From the NCBI GenBank assembly GCA_002692965.1, contig NZNC01000029.1:62001-126000 (forward strand): a stretch of DNA of 64,000 nucleotides. The letters are read 5' to 3'. Positions 20,486-29,463 of this stretch are shown one piece after another. This DNA is from Haliea sp. Its GTDB lineage: Bacteria; Pseudomonadota; Gammaproteobacteria; Pseudomonadales; Halieaceae. Both the position numbers and the translations under genes were made by a program. A model generated the notes under the pieces. That model saw only the letters and a program-made list of their open reading frames with translations. It did not search any database and was not told where the DNA came from. Numbering within the stretch: the first letter of the stretch is position 1; each line of letters begins with the position of its first letter.

Positions 20486-21915
20486 GCCAGCTCCTCCTCC
20501 AGGCGGCGCACGTCGACGAAGTGGCCGGCGACGGCTGCGGCGGCAGCCATGGCCGGGCTGACCAGGTGGGTGCGCCCCCCCATGCCCTGGCGGCCCTCGA
20601 AATTGCGGTTGGAGGTGGAGGCGCAGTGCTCCCCGGCCCCCAGCTTGTCGGCATTCATTGCCAGGCACATGGAGCAGCCCGGCTCCCGCCACTCCATGCC
20701 GGCCTCGATAAAGATGCGGTCCAGGCCCTCGGCCTCGGCCTGGGCCTTGACCAGCCCGGAGCCCGGCACCACCAGGGCCTGCTTGACCGACGCCGCCACC
20801 TTGCGGCCGCGCACCACCTTGGCGGCGGCGCGCAGGTCCTCGATACGGGAGTTGGTGCAGGAACCGATGAACACGCGGTCGGGCCGGATGTCGCGGATAC
20901 GCATCCCCGGTGTCAGGCCCATGTATTCCAGGGCGCGCTGCACCGCGGCGCGGCGGGAGGCTGTGTCCTGGCTTTCCGGGTCGGGGAGCACGCCGTCGAT
21001 CGGCAACACCATTTCCGGCGAGGTGCCCCAGGTCACCTGGGGCTGAATGTCTGCCCCGCGCAGCACCACCTCGCGGTCGAAGACCGCGTCGGGGTCACTG
21101 TGCAGGTCGGCCCAGGCACTGACCGCGGCGTCCCACAGTTCGCCCCGGGGTGCGCCCGGGCGGTCCTTCACATAGTCGATGGTGGCCTGGTCCACTGCCA
21201 CCATGCCCATGCGCGCGCCGGCCTCGATGGACATGTTGCACAGGGTCATGCGCCCTTCCATGCTCATGTCGCGGACCACGTCACCGCCAAACTCGATGGC
21301 ATAGCCGGTGCCGCCGGCGGTGCCGATCTCGCCGATGATGGCCAGGGCCACGTCCTTGGCGGTCACCCCCGGCTGCAGCTGACCGTCCACCCGCACCAGC
21401 ATGTTCTTCATCTTCTTTTGCACCAGGCACTGGGTGGCCAGTACATGCTCCACTTCGGAGGTGCCGATGCCGTGGGCCAGGGCGCCGAACGCGCCGTGGG
21501 TCGAGGTGTGGGAGTCGCCGCAGACCACGGTCATGCCGGGCAGCGTGGCCCCCTGCTCCGGGCCCACGACGTGGACGATCCCCTGGCGCCGGTCATTGAT
21601 CTGGATCTCGGTGATATCGAAGGCCAGGCAGTTGTCGTCCAGGGTCTGCACCTGCAGACGGGAAATCGGGTCGAGAATCCCGGCCACGCCGCCGGCGCGC
21701 TCGGCGCTCTCGGTGGGCACGTTGTGGTCGGGGACTGCCAGGTTGGCGTCGCGGCGCCAGGGCTGGCGGCCAGCCAGGCGCAGGCCTTCGAAGGCCTGGG
21801 GCGAGGTCACCTCGTGGATCAGGTGGCGATCGATGTAGATCAGCGCGGAGCCGTCGTCGCGCTGCTCCACCAGATGGTTGCGCCAGAGCTTGTCATACAG
21901 GGTCAGTGCGGCCAT
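20482..21915 (-). CDS. leuC: 3-isopropylmalate dehydratase large subunit
   Basis: A 477-residue aconitase-family subunit with a [4Fe-4S] cluster. Cluster cysteines are in [10 protein letters not shown] and GCSMCLAMN, and [14 protein letters not shown] is diagnostic. I start at ATG 21915 ([11 protein letters not shown]), the usual N-terminus; an in-frame upstream start at 21945 adds ten unrelated residues. It heads the leuCDB-asd run and is divergent from a LysR-type regulator, a common arrangement. A possible leftward promoter (TTGAGT, 18 bp, TAAACT) lies in the shared gap. Confidence 0.95.
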   Translation of the reverse strand: MAALTLYDKLWRNHLVEQRDDGSALIYIDRHLIHEVTSPQAFEGLRLAGRQPWRRDANLAVPDHNVPTESAERAGGVAGILDPISRLQVQTLDDNCLAFDITEIQINDRRQGIVHVVGPEQGATLPGMTVVCGDSHTSTHGAFGALAHGIGTSEVEHVLATQCLVQKKMKNMLVRVDGQLQPGVTAKDVALAIIGEIGTAGGTGYAIEFGGDVVRDMSMEGRMTLCNMSIEAGARMGMVAVDQATIDYVKDRPGAPRGELWDAAVSAWADLHSDPDAVFDREVVLRGADIQPQVTWGTSPEMVLPIDGVLPDPESQDTASRRAAVQRALEYMGLTPGMRIRDIRPDRVFIGSCTNSRIEDLRAAAKVVRGRKVAASVKQALVVPGSGLVKAQAEAEGLDRIFIEAGMEWREPGCSMCLAMNADKLGAGEHCASTSNRNFEGRQGMGGRTHLVSPAMAAAAAVAGHFVDVRRLEEELA

Positions 21916-21959
21916 GCGCCCGTGTCCTCGTGTGCGGGAAAACACCTGCAGTTTACCGC

Positions 21960-21988
21960 TTGACCCATGGATAACTCAAATTTATTAT
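21960..21988 (+). promoter_or_regulatory. Sigma70-type promoter of the LysR gene, in the leuC/LysR gap
   Basis: TTGACC (21960-21965) and TATTAT (21983-21988) are separated by exactly 17 bp and point towards the LysR gene. The spacer holds an imperfect dyad ATAA-N7-TTAT (21971-21985), the form expected for a LysR-type operator, so autoregulation and shared control of leuC are plausible. A transcript would begin near 21995, leaving a leader of about 28 bases before the proposed CTG start. Confidence 0.6.
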
Positions 21989-22022
21989 TTTTATTCAATG
22001 CATTCCTTGGGGGAATCTAAAG

Positions 22023-22922
22023 CTGGATACCCAGAACCTTCAGACCTTCCTGCTGGTGGCGGAACAGGGCTCGTTTTCCCTCGCCGCGGAGCGCCTGCAC
22101 CTGACCCAACCCGCCGTCAGCAAGCGCATCGCCCTGCTGGAGCAGCAGCTGCAGTGCAGCCTATTCGACCGCATCGGCCGGCATGTCAGCCTGACCGAGG
22201 CGGGCAGCGCCCTGCTGCCCCATGCGCGGCGGATCGTGCAACAGCTGGATCAGGCTACCCAGGCCGTGCGCGACCTCTCCGGCGGCGTTGCCGGGGAACT
22301 GCGCCTGGCCACCAGCCACCATATTGGCCTGCACCGACTGCCGCCGGTACTCAGTCGCTTCAGCCGGCACTATCCCGAGGTGCAGATCGATATCGATTTC
22401 CTCGACTCGGAGCACGCCTACGAATTGATCCAGCAGGGCAAGGTGGAACTGGCCGTGGTCACCCTGGCGCCCGGGGGAGACGGCAGCGTGATTGCGCGAC
22501 CGGTCTGGCACGACCCCCTGTGTTTTATGGCGGCCCCGGATCACCCTCTCACCAGCGCGCCCCAACTGACCCTGGCGGCACTGGCCGACTTCCCCGCGGT
22601 ACTGCCGGGACTCGGCACCTACACCGGGCAGATCGTTAAGGGCCTGTTCCGCCAGCACCACCTGGCACTGCAGGTCTCCATGGCCACCAATTACCTGGAA
22701 ACCCTGCGCATGATGGCATCGGTGGGCCTGGGATGGACCGTGCTGCCGGCGAGCATGCTGGATGATTCCCTGCGCAGCCTGGAGGTGGAGGGCGTGGCCA
22801 TGGCCCGCAGCCTGGGGACCATCTACCACCGCGGGCGAAGCCTGTCCCGGGCTGCCCAGGCCTTCCTGGCCACCCTGGAGGATGGCGCGGAGATGCCGCC
22901 TACTCCCCTGGCGGATCGCTGA
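22023..22922 (+). CDS. LysR-type regulator, apparent CTG start, divergent from leuC
   Basis: About 299 residues: an N-terminal winged helix-turn-helix (FSLAAERLHLTQPAVSKRIALLEQQL) and a LysR substrate domain (about residues 90-290). The sequence LDTQNLQTFLLVAEQGSF before the helix-turn-helix is the normal LysR N-terminus, but its first codon is CTG at 22023. No ATG, GTG or TTG is in frame between the promoter and a GTG at 22056, and a start there would remove most of the first helix. A strong GGGGGA Shine-Dalgarno sequence sits nine bases before the CTG. The divergent position suggests control of leuCDB, as for related regulators beside leuC in Pseudomonas; the inducer is unknown. Its 3' end overlaps the convergent thioesterase gene by 23 bp. 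Confidence 0.85.
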   Translation: MDTQNLQTFLLVAEQGSFSLAAERLHLTQPAVSKRIALLEQQLQCSLFDRIGRHVSLTEAGSALLPHARRIVQQLDQATQAVRDLSGGVAGELRLATSHHIGLHRLPPVLSRFSRHYPEVQIDIDFLDSEHAYELIQQGKVELAVVTLAPGGDGSVIARPVWHDPLCFMAAPDHPLTSAPQLTLAALADFPAVLPGLGTYTGQIVKGLFRQHHLALQVSMATNYLETLRMMASVGLGWTVLPASMLDDSLRSLEVEGVAMARSLGTIYHRGRSLSRAAQAFLATLEDGAEMPPTPLADR

Positions 22923-23403
22923 GCAGGTCCGCCGTCGGACGCTCCCGCTTCCAGATGCCGGCATGATCGGGCAGATAGATGGTGCCATTGAAGCGCGCCA
23001 CGACGCCGCTGGAACCCTCGATCAGCCCACTGCAGAAGCCAAAGCGGCGCTTGACGTCAACCTGCATCACCGTCGCCTCGAGCCAGTCGCCGAGGCGGCC
23101 GGCGCCGATGAAGTCCAGCGACAGGCTGATGGTGGGATTGCCGGCGCGCTCGCCGCGGGCGTGGTTGACCCCGGTGGCGGCCGTGATATCGGCCAGGGTG
23201 GCCAGCACCCCGCCGTGGCAGATGCCCATGATGTTGGCGTGGGCCTCGATGACGCGCAGGCCGAAGCGCACCCGGTCTCCTTCCAGGGAGCGATACAGGG
23301 GTTGCAGCACGTCGGTAAACCCGAGGCCTGTCGGCACGCGCTGGAAGCCCGCGGGGACCGCATCGCGCCCCGCACCCGCCTGTTGCTGTTCATATGCCGC
23401 CAT
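22900..23403 (-). CDS. PaaI-type hotdog thioesterase
   Basis: A 167-residue single hotdog-fold protein. The family signature HANIMGICHGGVLATLADITAATG (about residues 55-78) contains the HGG(V/A) turn and the acidic residue that acts in catalysis in PaaI-type acyl-CoA thioesterases. The later SLSLDFIGAGRLGDWLEA strand is also typical. The substrate cannot be predicted. The tail overlaps the convergent LysR gene by 23 bp. A second, different hotdog gene is at 53642. Confidence 0.85.
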   Translation of the reverse strand: MAAYEQQQAGAGRDAVPAGFQRVPTGLGFTDVLQPLYRSLEGDRVRFGLRVIEAHANIMGICHGGVLATLADITAATGVNHARGERAGNPTISLSLDFIGAGRLGDWLEATVMQVDVKRRFGFCSGLIEGSSGVVARFNGTIYLPDHAGIWKRERPTADLLSDPPGE

Positions 23404-23451
23404 GGCGACTCCTACACTGGGCTGCCGGTCATGCCACAGCCCTTGTCAGAT

Positions 23452-23898
23452 TCAGAAAATCCCCATCTCCAGGCCGGTGGCAAAGGCCTCGCCCAGCTCC
23501 CGGGCCCGCTGCAGGGACGCCGCATCGGGCTCCCCGCGCACGATCAGCGTGTCCGTGGCCCGGGTCAGAGGGTAACCCGAGAGCATGGTCTCGGCCAGGC
23601 GCCGCGCGTTGCGCCCATCGTTGCCGGCGCTGATCACCATGGCGTAGGGAATCACGTGCTCCTGCGCCGACACCGGGTAGAAGGTGCGGTCGAGGAAGTC
23701 CTTCAGCCCGCCGCTCAGGCTGCCTGCATTCTCCGCGCCCACCAGCAACAGCCCGCGGGCGGCCAGCAGCTCGCGACTGCCGGCGTCCCAGCTGCGGGCC
23801 ACACGGACCTCGCCGGCATCGGCAGCCAGCGCGCCCTGCCAGGCCGCGCGCGCCAGCGCCGCGCTGGCACCGCTCTGGCTGTAGTACACAATCAGCAC
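23452..23898 (-). CDS. Small flavodoxin-like protein
   Basis: A 148-residue flavodoxin-fold protein. The FMN phosphate loop is at the N-terminus (VYYSQSGASAALARAA), followed by the LLVGAENAGSLSGGLKDFLDRTF segment that resembles the second FMN loop of NAD(P)H-dependent FMN reductases. I chose GTG at 23898 because AGGAGG sits five bases upstream; a TTG 13 codons earlier has no ribosome binding site. It is likely an electron carrier or a quinone/flavin reductase; the partner is unknown. Its upstream gap is AT-rich with a candidate promoter. Confidence 0.8.
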   Translation of the reverse strand: MLIVYYSQSGASAALARAAWQGALAADAGEVRVARSWDAGSRELLAARGLLLVGAENAGSLSGGLKDFLDRTFYPVSAQEHVIPYAMVISAGNDGRNARRLAETMLSGYPLTRATDTLIVRGEPDAASLQRARELGEAFATGLEMGIF

Positions 23899-24017
23899 AT
23901 CGGCCTCCTTTGTCAGCGCGGCGCCCGCTGTGGACAACTCTGGGGGTAGCCTCTGGGCAAGCTGTCTTTATCCACGGCCCATCGGCGAGTTTCACGCAGA
24001 ACATTAAGTCGATAAAA

Positions 24018-24044
24018 ATTCTATTTATTAATAGCTTAAGTCAA
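24018..24044 (-). promoter_or_regulatory. Candidate promoter for the flavodoxin-like gene
   Basis: Read leftward, TTGACT (24039-24044) and TAGAAT (24018-24023) are separated by 15 bp, a good pair with a short spacer, inside an AT-rich island (24003-24062) that stands out from the GC-rich surroundings. The transcript would start about 110 bases upstream of the GTG at 23898. The rest of 23899-24187 shows no gene. Confidence 0.45.
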
Positions 24045-24187
24045 ATAGATAAGCCACTCTATTACTCGTGGAACAGCCCGCGGACCCGCTGCGCCACCCC
24101 CGCCGCTTTGTGGACAAGTTGGCGCAGGTGAGCCGATCACTGCCGCCGCGGCGGCCCCGACCGTGCCGGAGCCGTCCGGGATCGGCA

Positions 24188-26482
24188 TCAGGCCGGCGCA
24201 TACCGAATCCGCCAGCACTGGTGGATGCGCGGGTTGCGCTGGAAGTCCGGGTCCAGGGTTTGCCGGGAAATATCCTCGCAGTGGAATGCCGCCTCCAGTT
24301 CCGCCGCGAGCTTGAAGCCACGCCGGTTGTTGGAAAAGTAGAGGGTACCGCCGGGGGCGAGGCGCGCCATGGCCAGGCGCACCAGCTCCACCTGGTCGCG
24401 CAACACGTCGAAGGTGTCCGCAACCTGGCGCGAGTTGGAAAAGGACGGCGGGTCCAGCAGGATCAGGTCGAAGGTGTCGCGGTTTTGCCCCAGCCAGGCC
24501 AGGCAGTCGACACGCTCCAGGCGATTGCGGCTTTCATCCAGGCCGTTGTGGGCCAGGTTCTTGCGCAGCCAGCCCAGGTAGGTGTTCGAGAGGTCCACGC
24601 TGGTGGTCTGTCGCGCGCCGCCCAGGGCCGCGTGTACGGTCGCGGTACCGGTGTAGCAGAACAGGTTGAGGAAGCGCTGCCCGGCCGCCTCCCGGGCGAG
24701 GCGCAAGCGCAGTGGACGGTGATCGAGGAACAGGCCGGTGTCCAGGTAATCGGTGAGATTGACCAGCAGGCGCGCCTGCCCCTCGCGCACGGAGAGTAGC
24801 TCGCCGCGGTGGTCCTGACGGGTGTATTGCTCGCTACCGCGCTGGCGCTGGCGCGTCTTGAACACGATGCGCGCCGGGGGCACCCCGAGGGCCACCGGCA
24901 GGGCCTGGCGCACCTCTTCCCGGTGCAGCTCGGCCTGGGCCTCGGAGACCGAGCGCGGGGCCTGGTATTCCGCCACATGCACGTGATCGCCGTAGAGGTC
25001 CACTGCCACGGCGTACTCGGGCATGTCGGCATCGTAGAGGCGGTAGGCCTCGATGCCCTCGCGCTTGACCCAGGATGCCAGCTTGCGCCGGTTCTTGCGC
25101 AGCCGGTTGGCAAACATCTCCGCACCGGGAGTCAGTGCGGCTGGCGTCGCCTCCGCGCCCGTGCCTGGCGCCTCGCTCGCGGCGTGCGCTGGAGCCGCGC
25201 CACGTCCCGGGCTTGCTTGCCGGGGTGGCGGCTCGTCGATCCGCGCGGCGGTCAGGGCCTCGTCGGGGCGACGGTCGCTGAGGCGGTTGTCCTGCAGGTC
25301 AAACAGCAACACCTGTGAGGCCATGGCCCCGTTCCACAATTTGTACTGCTTGTGACTGCGCAGGCCGGTGGCGCGTCCGAGGGCCGCATCGGCGGTGAAG
25401 ATGGCCGCCTGCCAGCCGGGAAATTCGCGCAGCATGCACTCACCCAGTTCCCGGTAGAGGTAGGCCAGGCTGGACCGCTCTCCCAGCCGTTCGCCGTAGG
25501 GCGGGTTGCACACCAGCAGCCCGATTGGCAGTTCTCGATGGGTTGGTTTTTTCAATTTTGACAGTGGCTTGCAGCTGACTCTTACGACCTTCTCGAGGCC
25601 GAGGGCGGCGACGTTTTCCTGCGCCCGCCGGACCACCGCGGGGTCGGCGTCGTAGCCGCGGATTTCCGGCAACTGGGCGCCCAGGCCGCGATCCGCCCGC
25701 TGGCGGGCGTCCTGCAGCAGCACCTCCCACTGCCGCGGCTGGTGGCCGCGCCAGGCGCTGAAACCCCAGTGCCGGCGCCCGAGGCCGGGGGCGATATCCG
25801 CCACCATCATCGCCGCTTCCAGCAGCAGCGTACCCGACCCGCACATGGGGTCGATCAGCGCGCCGCCGCGGGCCGCCATGCCCGGCCAGTCAGCCCGCAA
25901 CAGAATGGCCGCGGCCAGGTTTTCCTTCAGCGGCGCCTCGCCGGCCTTGAGGCGGTAGCCGCGCCGGTGCAGGCTGCCGCCCCCCATGTCCAGGGCCAGC
26001 AGGGTGCCCTGCTTGCCGAGGCGGACATTGAAGCGCAGGTCGGGCTTCTGCCGGTCCACGGTGGGTCGCTCGCCGAGGCTCGCCTGGAACCAGTCGACGA
26101 TGGCGTCCTTGCTGCGCTGGGCGCCAAAGCGGGTGTTGCGGATGTCCGGGCTCTCGCCGCTGAAGTCGATGGCAAAGCGCTGCCGCGGGCTCATGATGGC
26201 ACCCCAGTCGACCTCCCGCAGTCCGCGGTAGAGACCGTCGGCATCGGTGGCGGCAATCTGCGTCAGTGGCAGCAGGATCCGGTTGGCCAGGCGCGACCAG
26301 AGGCAGGCGCGGTAGCCCAGGGCCAGGGGCCCGGCGAAGTGCACGCCGGCCACCGTTTCCCGGGCCTCGCTGGCCCCCAGGGCGCTCAGCTCCTCGGCCA
26401 GCAGCTGCTCCATGCCCTTGGGGCAGGTGGCGAACCAGGCCCGGGACGCGCCGGGCGCCGGTGTCGCGGAATGCTCTGTCAC
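24188..26482 (-). CDS. rlmL: Bifunctional 23S rRNA methyltransferase RlmKL
   Basis: A 764-residue fusion of two methyltransferases that modify 23S rRNA G2445 (RlmL half) and G2069 (RlmK half). The N-terminal half has a THUMP domain and an amidated-guanine methylase site (DPMCGSGTLLLEAA near residue 212, CNPPYGERLG near 327). The C-terminal half has LNLFCYTGTATVHAALG near 609 and LLDPPSFSNSR near 676. An Ala/Pro-rich linker (about 425-460) makes it longer than E. coli RlmKL (702). I chose GTG at 26482, one base after the preceding stop, with AGGAGA nine bases upstream; the open frame continues 129 codons upstream only as a shadow. Confidence 0.93.
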   Translation of the reverse strand: MTEHSATPAPGASRAWFATCPKGMEQLLAEELSALGASEARETVAGVHFAGPLALGYRACLWSRLANRILLPLTQIAATDADGLYRGLREVDWGAIMSPRQRFAIDFSGESPDIRNTRFGAQRSKDAIVDWFQASLGERPTVDRQKPDLRFNVRLGKQGTLLALDMGGGSLHRRGYRLKAGEAPLKENLAAAILLRADWPGMAARGGALIDPMCGSGTLLLEAAMMVADIAPGLGRRHWGFSAWRGHQPRQWEVLLQDARQRADRGLGAQLPEIRGYDADPAVVRRAQENVAALGLEKVVRVSCKPLSKLKKPTHRELPIGLLVCNPPYGERLGERSSLAYLYRELGECMLREFPGWQAAIFTADAALGRATGLRSHKQYKLWNGAMASQVLLFDLQDNRLSDRRPDEALTAARIDEPPPRQASPGRGAAPAHAASEAPGTGAEATPAALTPGAEMFANRLRKNRRKLASWVKREGIEAYRLYDADMPEYAVAVDLYGDHVHVAEYQAPRSVSEAQAELHREEVRQALPVALGVPPARIVFKTRQRQRGSEQYTRQDHRGELLSVREGQARLLVNLTDYLDTGLFLDHRPLRLRLAREAAGQRFLNLFCYTGTATVHAALGGARQTTSVDLSNTYLGWLRKNLAHNGLDESRNRLERVDCLAWLGQNRDTFDLILLDPPSFSNSRQVADTFDVLRDQVELVRLAMARLAPGGTLYFSNNRRGFKLAAELEAAFHCEDISRQTLDPDFQRNPRIHQCWRIRYAPA

Positions 26483-26483
26483 G

Positions 26484-27614
26484 TCAATCGGTCTCCTGTG
26501 GTGATTCGAGTTCGAGGGCCAGTATCCGGCCGAGAATATCCCGCCATTCCGCGTACTGGCTCGACAAGCTGCCGCTGAGCCGGTAGACGCGGCCGTCCAC
26601 CGACAGCACGGTGGGGCGGACTTCGTTGACAAAGCCGCGGGCCAGCTCTTCCAGGTCCTGTTCCTGAATGCGGCTCCAGCGGAAGGCATTGTAGGCCTGC
26701 TCCATGGCGGCGTAGCTGCCGGGGGGGCCGGCGGCCTCGCGCTCCGGCAGGCGGGCGCGATAGCCGGCCCGGTACTGCGACTGCTCGCGGGTGAACTGCC
26801 GCCAGAGGTCGTAGGCGGGCTGCAGGGCCTCCGCCAGCTCGAGGTATTGCTCATCCACGGTGTCGACAAACAGGAATTCCCGGTCGCGGATCATCTGCAC
26901 CCGGGCCAGCATGGGGTCGTCCGCCGCGGGCAGGCGGCGCAGTTGCCACTCCCCCGCCGCGCCCCGGGCGAGATAATCCTCGAAGGCGCCCGGCAACAGG
27001 CTGGCGGCATAGCGCAGGGTCGCCACCCGGGGCAGTTGCGCGAGGGACGCCGGAGGCTGTGCTGCCCGGGCCGCCAGCAGGTCATTGGCCGCGGCGCGGT
27101 AGAGGTCGGCGAAGGGGTCACGCCCGGGGGCCACGGGGTAGTCCCCGGCGGTGCTGATGTCGTGGTAGGTGGTATCCAGCCAGACCCGGCCGCGGGCATC
27201 CTCGGCGTGCAGGGCGAGCACCAGGCGCTCTCCGTCGCTGTGCAGGATGCGGCCGCTCACCTGGAGGTGGGCGCTGGTCCGGGCATCCGGTTGCACCCGC
27301 ACCGCGCCCCAGGCGCCGCTGGCCTCGAGGGCCTGGCGCAGGCGAACCGGCAGCAGGCGGGTCTCGTGGCGGCGAATGCCGGGGAACACCCCGTCGGCCG
27401 CGGTGGCCTCCTCCGCCAGGCCCGCCTCGAAGACCACCAGCCCGACATCCAGCAGTGGTGTCGGCGCTGTGTCGCGCACCTGCAGGACCACCTCACCCAC
27501 CGGCGGCGGCCAGTTGTCGGCGAGGTCGGCCTGCGGCGGCGACACCGGCCCCGGGGCGGCGCAGCCGGCAAGGCAGAGCAGGAGCAGACTCAGGGCGAGG
27601 CGGCGGTGGTACAT
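26484..27614 (-). CDS. Unrecognised lipoprotein, cotranscribed with rlmKL
   Basis: A 376-residue protein with a lipoprotein signal peptide (MYHRRLALSLLLLCLAGCAA, lipobox LAGC, Cys18) and no other membrane segment. The mature part is alpha/beta with a WDSTYHD-like segment (WLDTTYHDIS) and a Glu/Gln-rich helical C-terminal third ending LSSQYAEWRDILGRILALE. I recognise no characterised family; it looks like a conserved lipoprotein of marine gammaproteobacteria. It is preceded by another lipoprotein gene with a 25-bp overlap and followed by rlmKL after 1 bp, so the three form a tight operon. Outer-membrane placement is likely because no Asp follows the Cys (Cys-Ala-Ala). Confidence 0.75.
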   Translation of the reverse strand: MYHRRLALSLLLLCLAGCAAPGPVSPPQADLADNWPPPVGEVVLQVRDTAPTPLLDVGLVVFEAGLAEEATAADGVFPGIRRHETRLLPVRLRQALEASGAWGAVRVQPDARTSAHLQVSGRILHSDGERLVLALHAEDARGRVWLDTTYHDISTAGDYPVAPGRDPFADLYRAAANDLLAARAAQPPASLAQLPRVATLRYAASLLPGAFEDYLARGAAGEWQLRRLPAADDPMLARVQMIRDREFLFVDTVDEQYLELAEALQPAYDLWRQFTREQSQYRAGYRARLPEREAAGPPGSYAAMEQAYNAFRWSRIQEQDLEELARGFVNEVRPTVLSVDGRVYRLSGSLSSQYAEWRDILGRILALELESPQETD

Positions 27615-28279
27615 ACCTTGCCTCGGGTGATGGTCTGCTCGCAGTGATACCCGGCGGCCTCGGGGTCGAAGCGCTGGTAGACGCGGCTGACGGTAAAGGG
27701 GGCGGAGACCTGACGGGAGCTCAGGCTGGTGGCCACGTGCAGCCAGTCACCCGCCGGGCCCAGGGTAAAGCGGTAGTGAATACTGAGCCCCTCGGGCAAC
27801 TGGATGCTGTGCACGTACTGGTGGCCGTCCCAGCCACAGCGCTCCGCGCCCAGCATGTCGCGGCGCAGGGGCGCGCTGCCACTGCCGGTGTCACAGCGCA
27901 GGGTAAAGTCGTTCTCCCGGTGAATGCGCAGGCGCTCGCTGTCCTGCTCGATGTTCAGCAGGGGGCTGCCGCTGACCTTGTCCGCCATGCGCGCCAGGGC
28001 GATGATCGCCTCGCCGCGATCGGACACCCCGCCGACCGAGGCAGCGAGCACCGGTCCGCGCCCGTCCATGTCGGCCCGGGCGCGGCGCTCGGCCTGCTCG
28101 CGCAACTCCCGCAGGAGCACATTGACACGCTGCTGCAGATTGTCGCTGCGACCGTAGTCCAGCGACCAGTCCCCGGCCAGGTTCACCCCGGCATGGGGGG
28201 TGGCGGACAGCCCTCCCCCGCCGCTGGCACAGGCGGTGAGGCAGGCAAGGGCAATCGGCAAAAGCAGGCGCGTCGTCAT
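27590..28279 (-). CDS. Unrecognised lipoprotein, first gene of the rlmKL operon
   Basis: A 229-residue protein starting at ATG 28279, with signal peptide MTTRLLLPIALACLTACAS and a lipobox LTAC (Cys17). A Gly-rich stretch follows, then a segment with NLAGDWSLDYGRSDN and a charged helix LLRELREQAERRARADMDG. The C-terminal half is beta-rich with three more cysteines (FTLRCDTGSG, ERCGWDG, GYHCEQ, plus KVCTT). I recognise no family. The next lipoprotein begins before this gene stops (25-bp overlap), which implies coupled translation and probably joint function in the envelope. Confidence 0.75.
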   Translation of the reverse strand: MTTRLLLPIALACLTACASGGGGLSATPHAGVNLAGDWSLDYGRSDNLQQRVNVLLRELREQAERRARADMDGRGPVLAASVGGVSDRGEAIIALARMADKVSGSPLLNIEQDSERLRIHRENDFTLRCDTGSGSAPLRRDMLGAERCGWDGHQYVHSIQLPEGLSIHYRFTLGPAGDWLHVATSLSSRQVSAPFTVSRVYQRFDPEAAGYHCEQTITRGKVCTTAASP

Positions 28280-28325
28280 CAGGCGCGCAGTGTAACCCAG
28301 CCCGCGACCGGGGCAGAGCCCCGAC

Positions 28326-29450
28326 TCAGGTAAAAAGCCCCTCGCCCCGGGCCAAGCCCCGGCCGATGATCTCGAGCTGCTGCCCGGCACCGCCGAGCAC
28401 CATTTCCTGGTAGCGCAGCCACTGGCAGTAGCGCCACAGCGGGTAGTCGCGGTCAATGCCGGTGCCGCCGTGGACATGCTGGGCGGCGTAACTGAGCCGG
28501 TGACCGGTATCCGCGGCGACCACCGCGGCCATGCGGGTCTCCAGCTCGGCGTTCTCCCCGGCAGCGAGCCGGGAGATCGCCTGCCAGCTGGTGAGGCGCA
28601 GGCATTCGACGTCGATAAAGGCGTCTGCCAGGCGATGACCGACCGCCTGGAAGGTGGCTACCGGCACGCCGAACTGGTGGCGCTCGCTGGTGTAGCCGGC
28701 ACTCATGCGCAGCACCCGCTCGGCGGCGCCCAATTGCTGCACGCAGAGCCCGGCGCGCAGGCGCAGGCGCACCCAGTCCCACAGCGCGTGCGCCTCCTCC
28801 CGGCACACCACCCGCTCCAGGGGCAGTGCGACGCCCTCCAGCGCCAGTGCCGCCTGGGGCTCGAAATGCGTCAGCTGCAGGGGTGTCAGTGTCAGGCCCG
28901 GGCTGTCCCGGTCCAGCAGCACCACCGCCAGCTCACCCTGCAAGCGCACCGGCAACAGCAGGTGGTCGGCCTGGGCCGCCCAGGGCAGGGCCGGATAGCT
29001 GCCGGAAAGGCGGATTTCGCCGTCCTGCAGCTCCGCCTGCAGGGTGGTTGGGGGCGCATCCGCGGCCTGCCAGAAGGCGCCGGTGAGGAGGCGCTCCCCG
29101 CGGCAGGCCGCCGGCAGTATCGCCGCCTGCAGGGCCGGGGTGGCGTAGCGCTGCAGGGGTAGCAGACCGGTCACCGTGTGGGCCAGTGCCGGCACCGGCG
29201 CCAGACTGTGCCCCACCGCCTCCAGCAGCAGGCAGAGCTCGACCAGGCCCTGGCCGCTGCCCCCCAGCACCTCGGGCACCGCCACACCCGGCAGCCCCGC
29301 ATCACACAGGGTTTGCCAGAGGCCGGCATCAAAGCGCAGGTCGCGGAACTCGTCGTAGCGGGCGAGCCCCGTTGCCTCGACGCCCTCTTCACAGATGCGC
29401 CCCGCCAGCTCGCGGATGGCGGCCTGGGTATCGCTGAAGGCAAAGTCCAT
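28326..29450 (-). CDS. Acyl-CoA dehydrogenase, second subunit of an adjacent pair
   Basis: A 374-residue acyl-CoA dehydrogenase with the N-terminal helical, middle beta and C-terminal helical domains. The C-terminal segment reads LGGAGQQLEIIGRGL where many family members have YEGTNEIQ, so the usual catalytic Glu of medium-chain enzymes is absent. HVHGGTGIDRDYPLWRY is conserved. ATG 29450 follows the first dehydrogenase gene by 13 bp. Paired genes of this kind encode heterotetramers acting on steroid or other bulky CoA thioesters (for example the mycobacterial FadE28-FadE29 type), with this as the likely non-catalytic subunit. That function is inferred. Confidence 0.85.
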   Translation of the reverse strand: MDFAFSDTQAAIRELAGRICEEGVEATGLARYDEFRDLRFDAGLWQTLCDAGLPGVAVPEVLGGSGQGLVELCLLLEAVGHSLAPVPALAHTVTGLLPLQRYATPALQAAILPAACRGERLLTGAFWQAADAPPTTLQAELQDGEIRLSGSYPALPWAAQADHLLLPVRLQGELAVVLLDRDSPGLTLTPLQLTHFEPQAALALEGVALPLERVVCREEAHALWDWVRLRLRAGLCVQQLGAAERVLRMSAGYTSERHQFGVPVATFQAVGHRLADAFIDVECLRLTSWQAISRLAAGENAELETRMAAVVAADTGHRLSYAAQHVHGGTGIDRDYPLWRYCQWLRYQEMVLGGAGQQLEIIGRGLARGEGLFT

Positions 29451-29463
29451 TCTGCTTCTCCTC

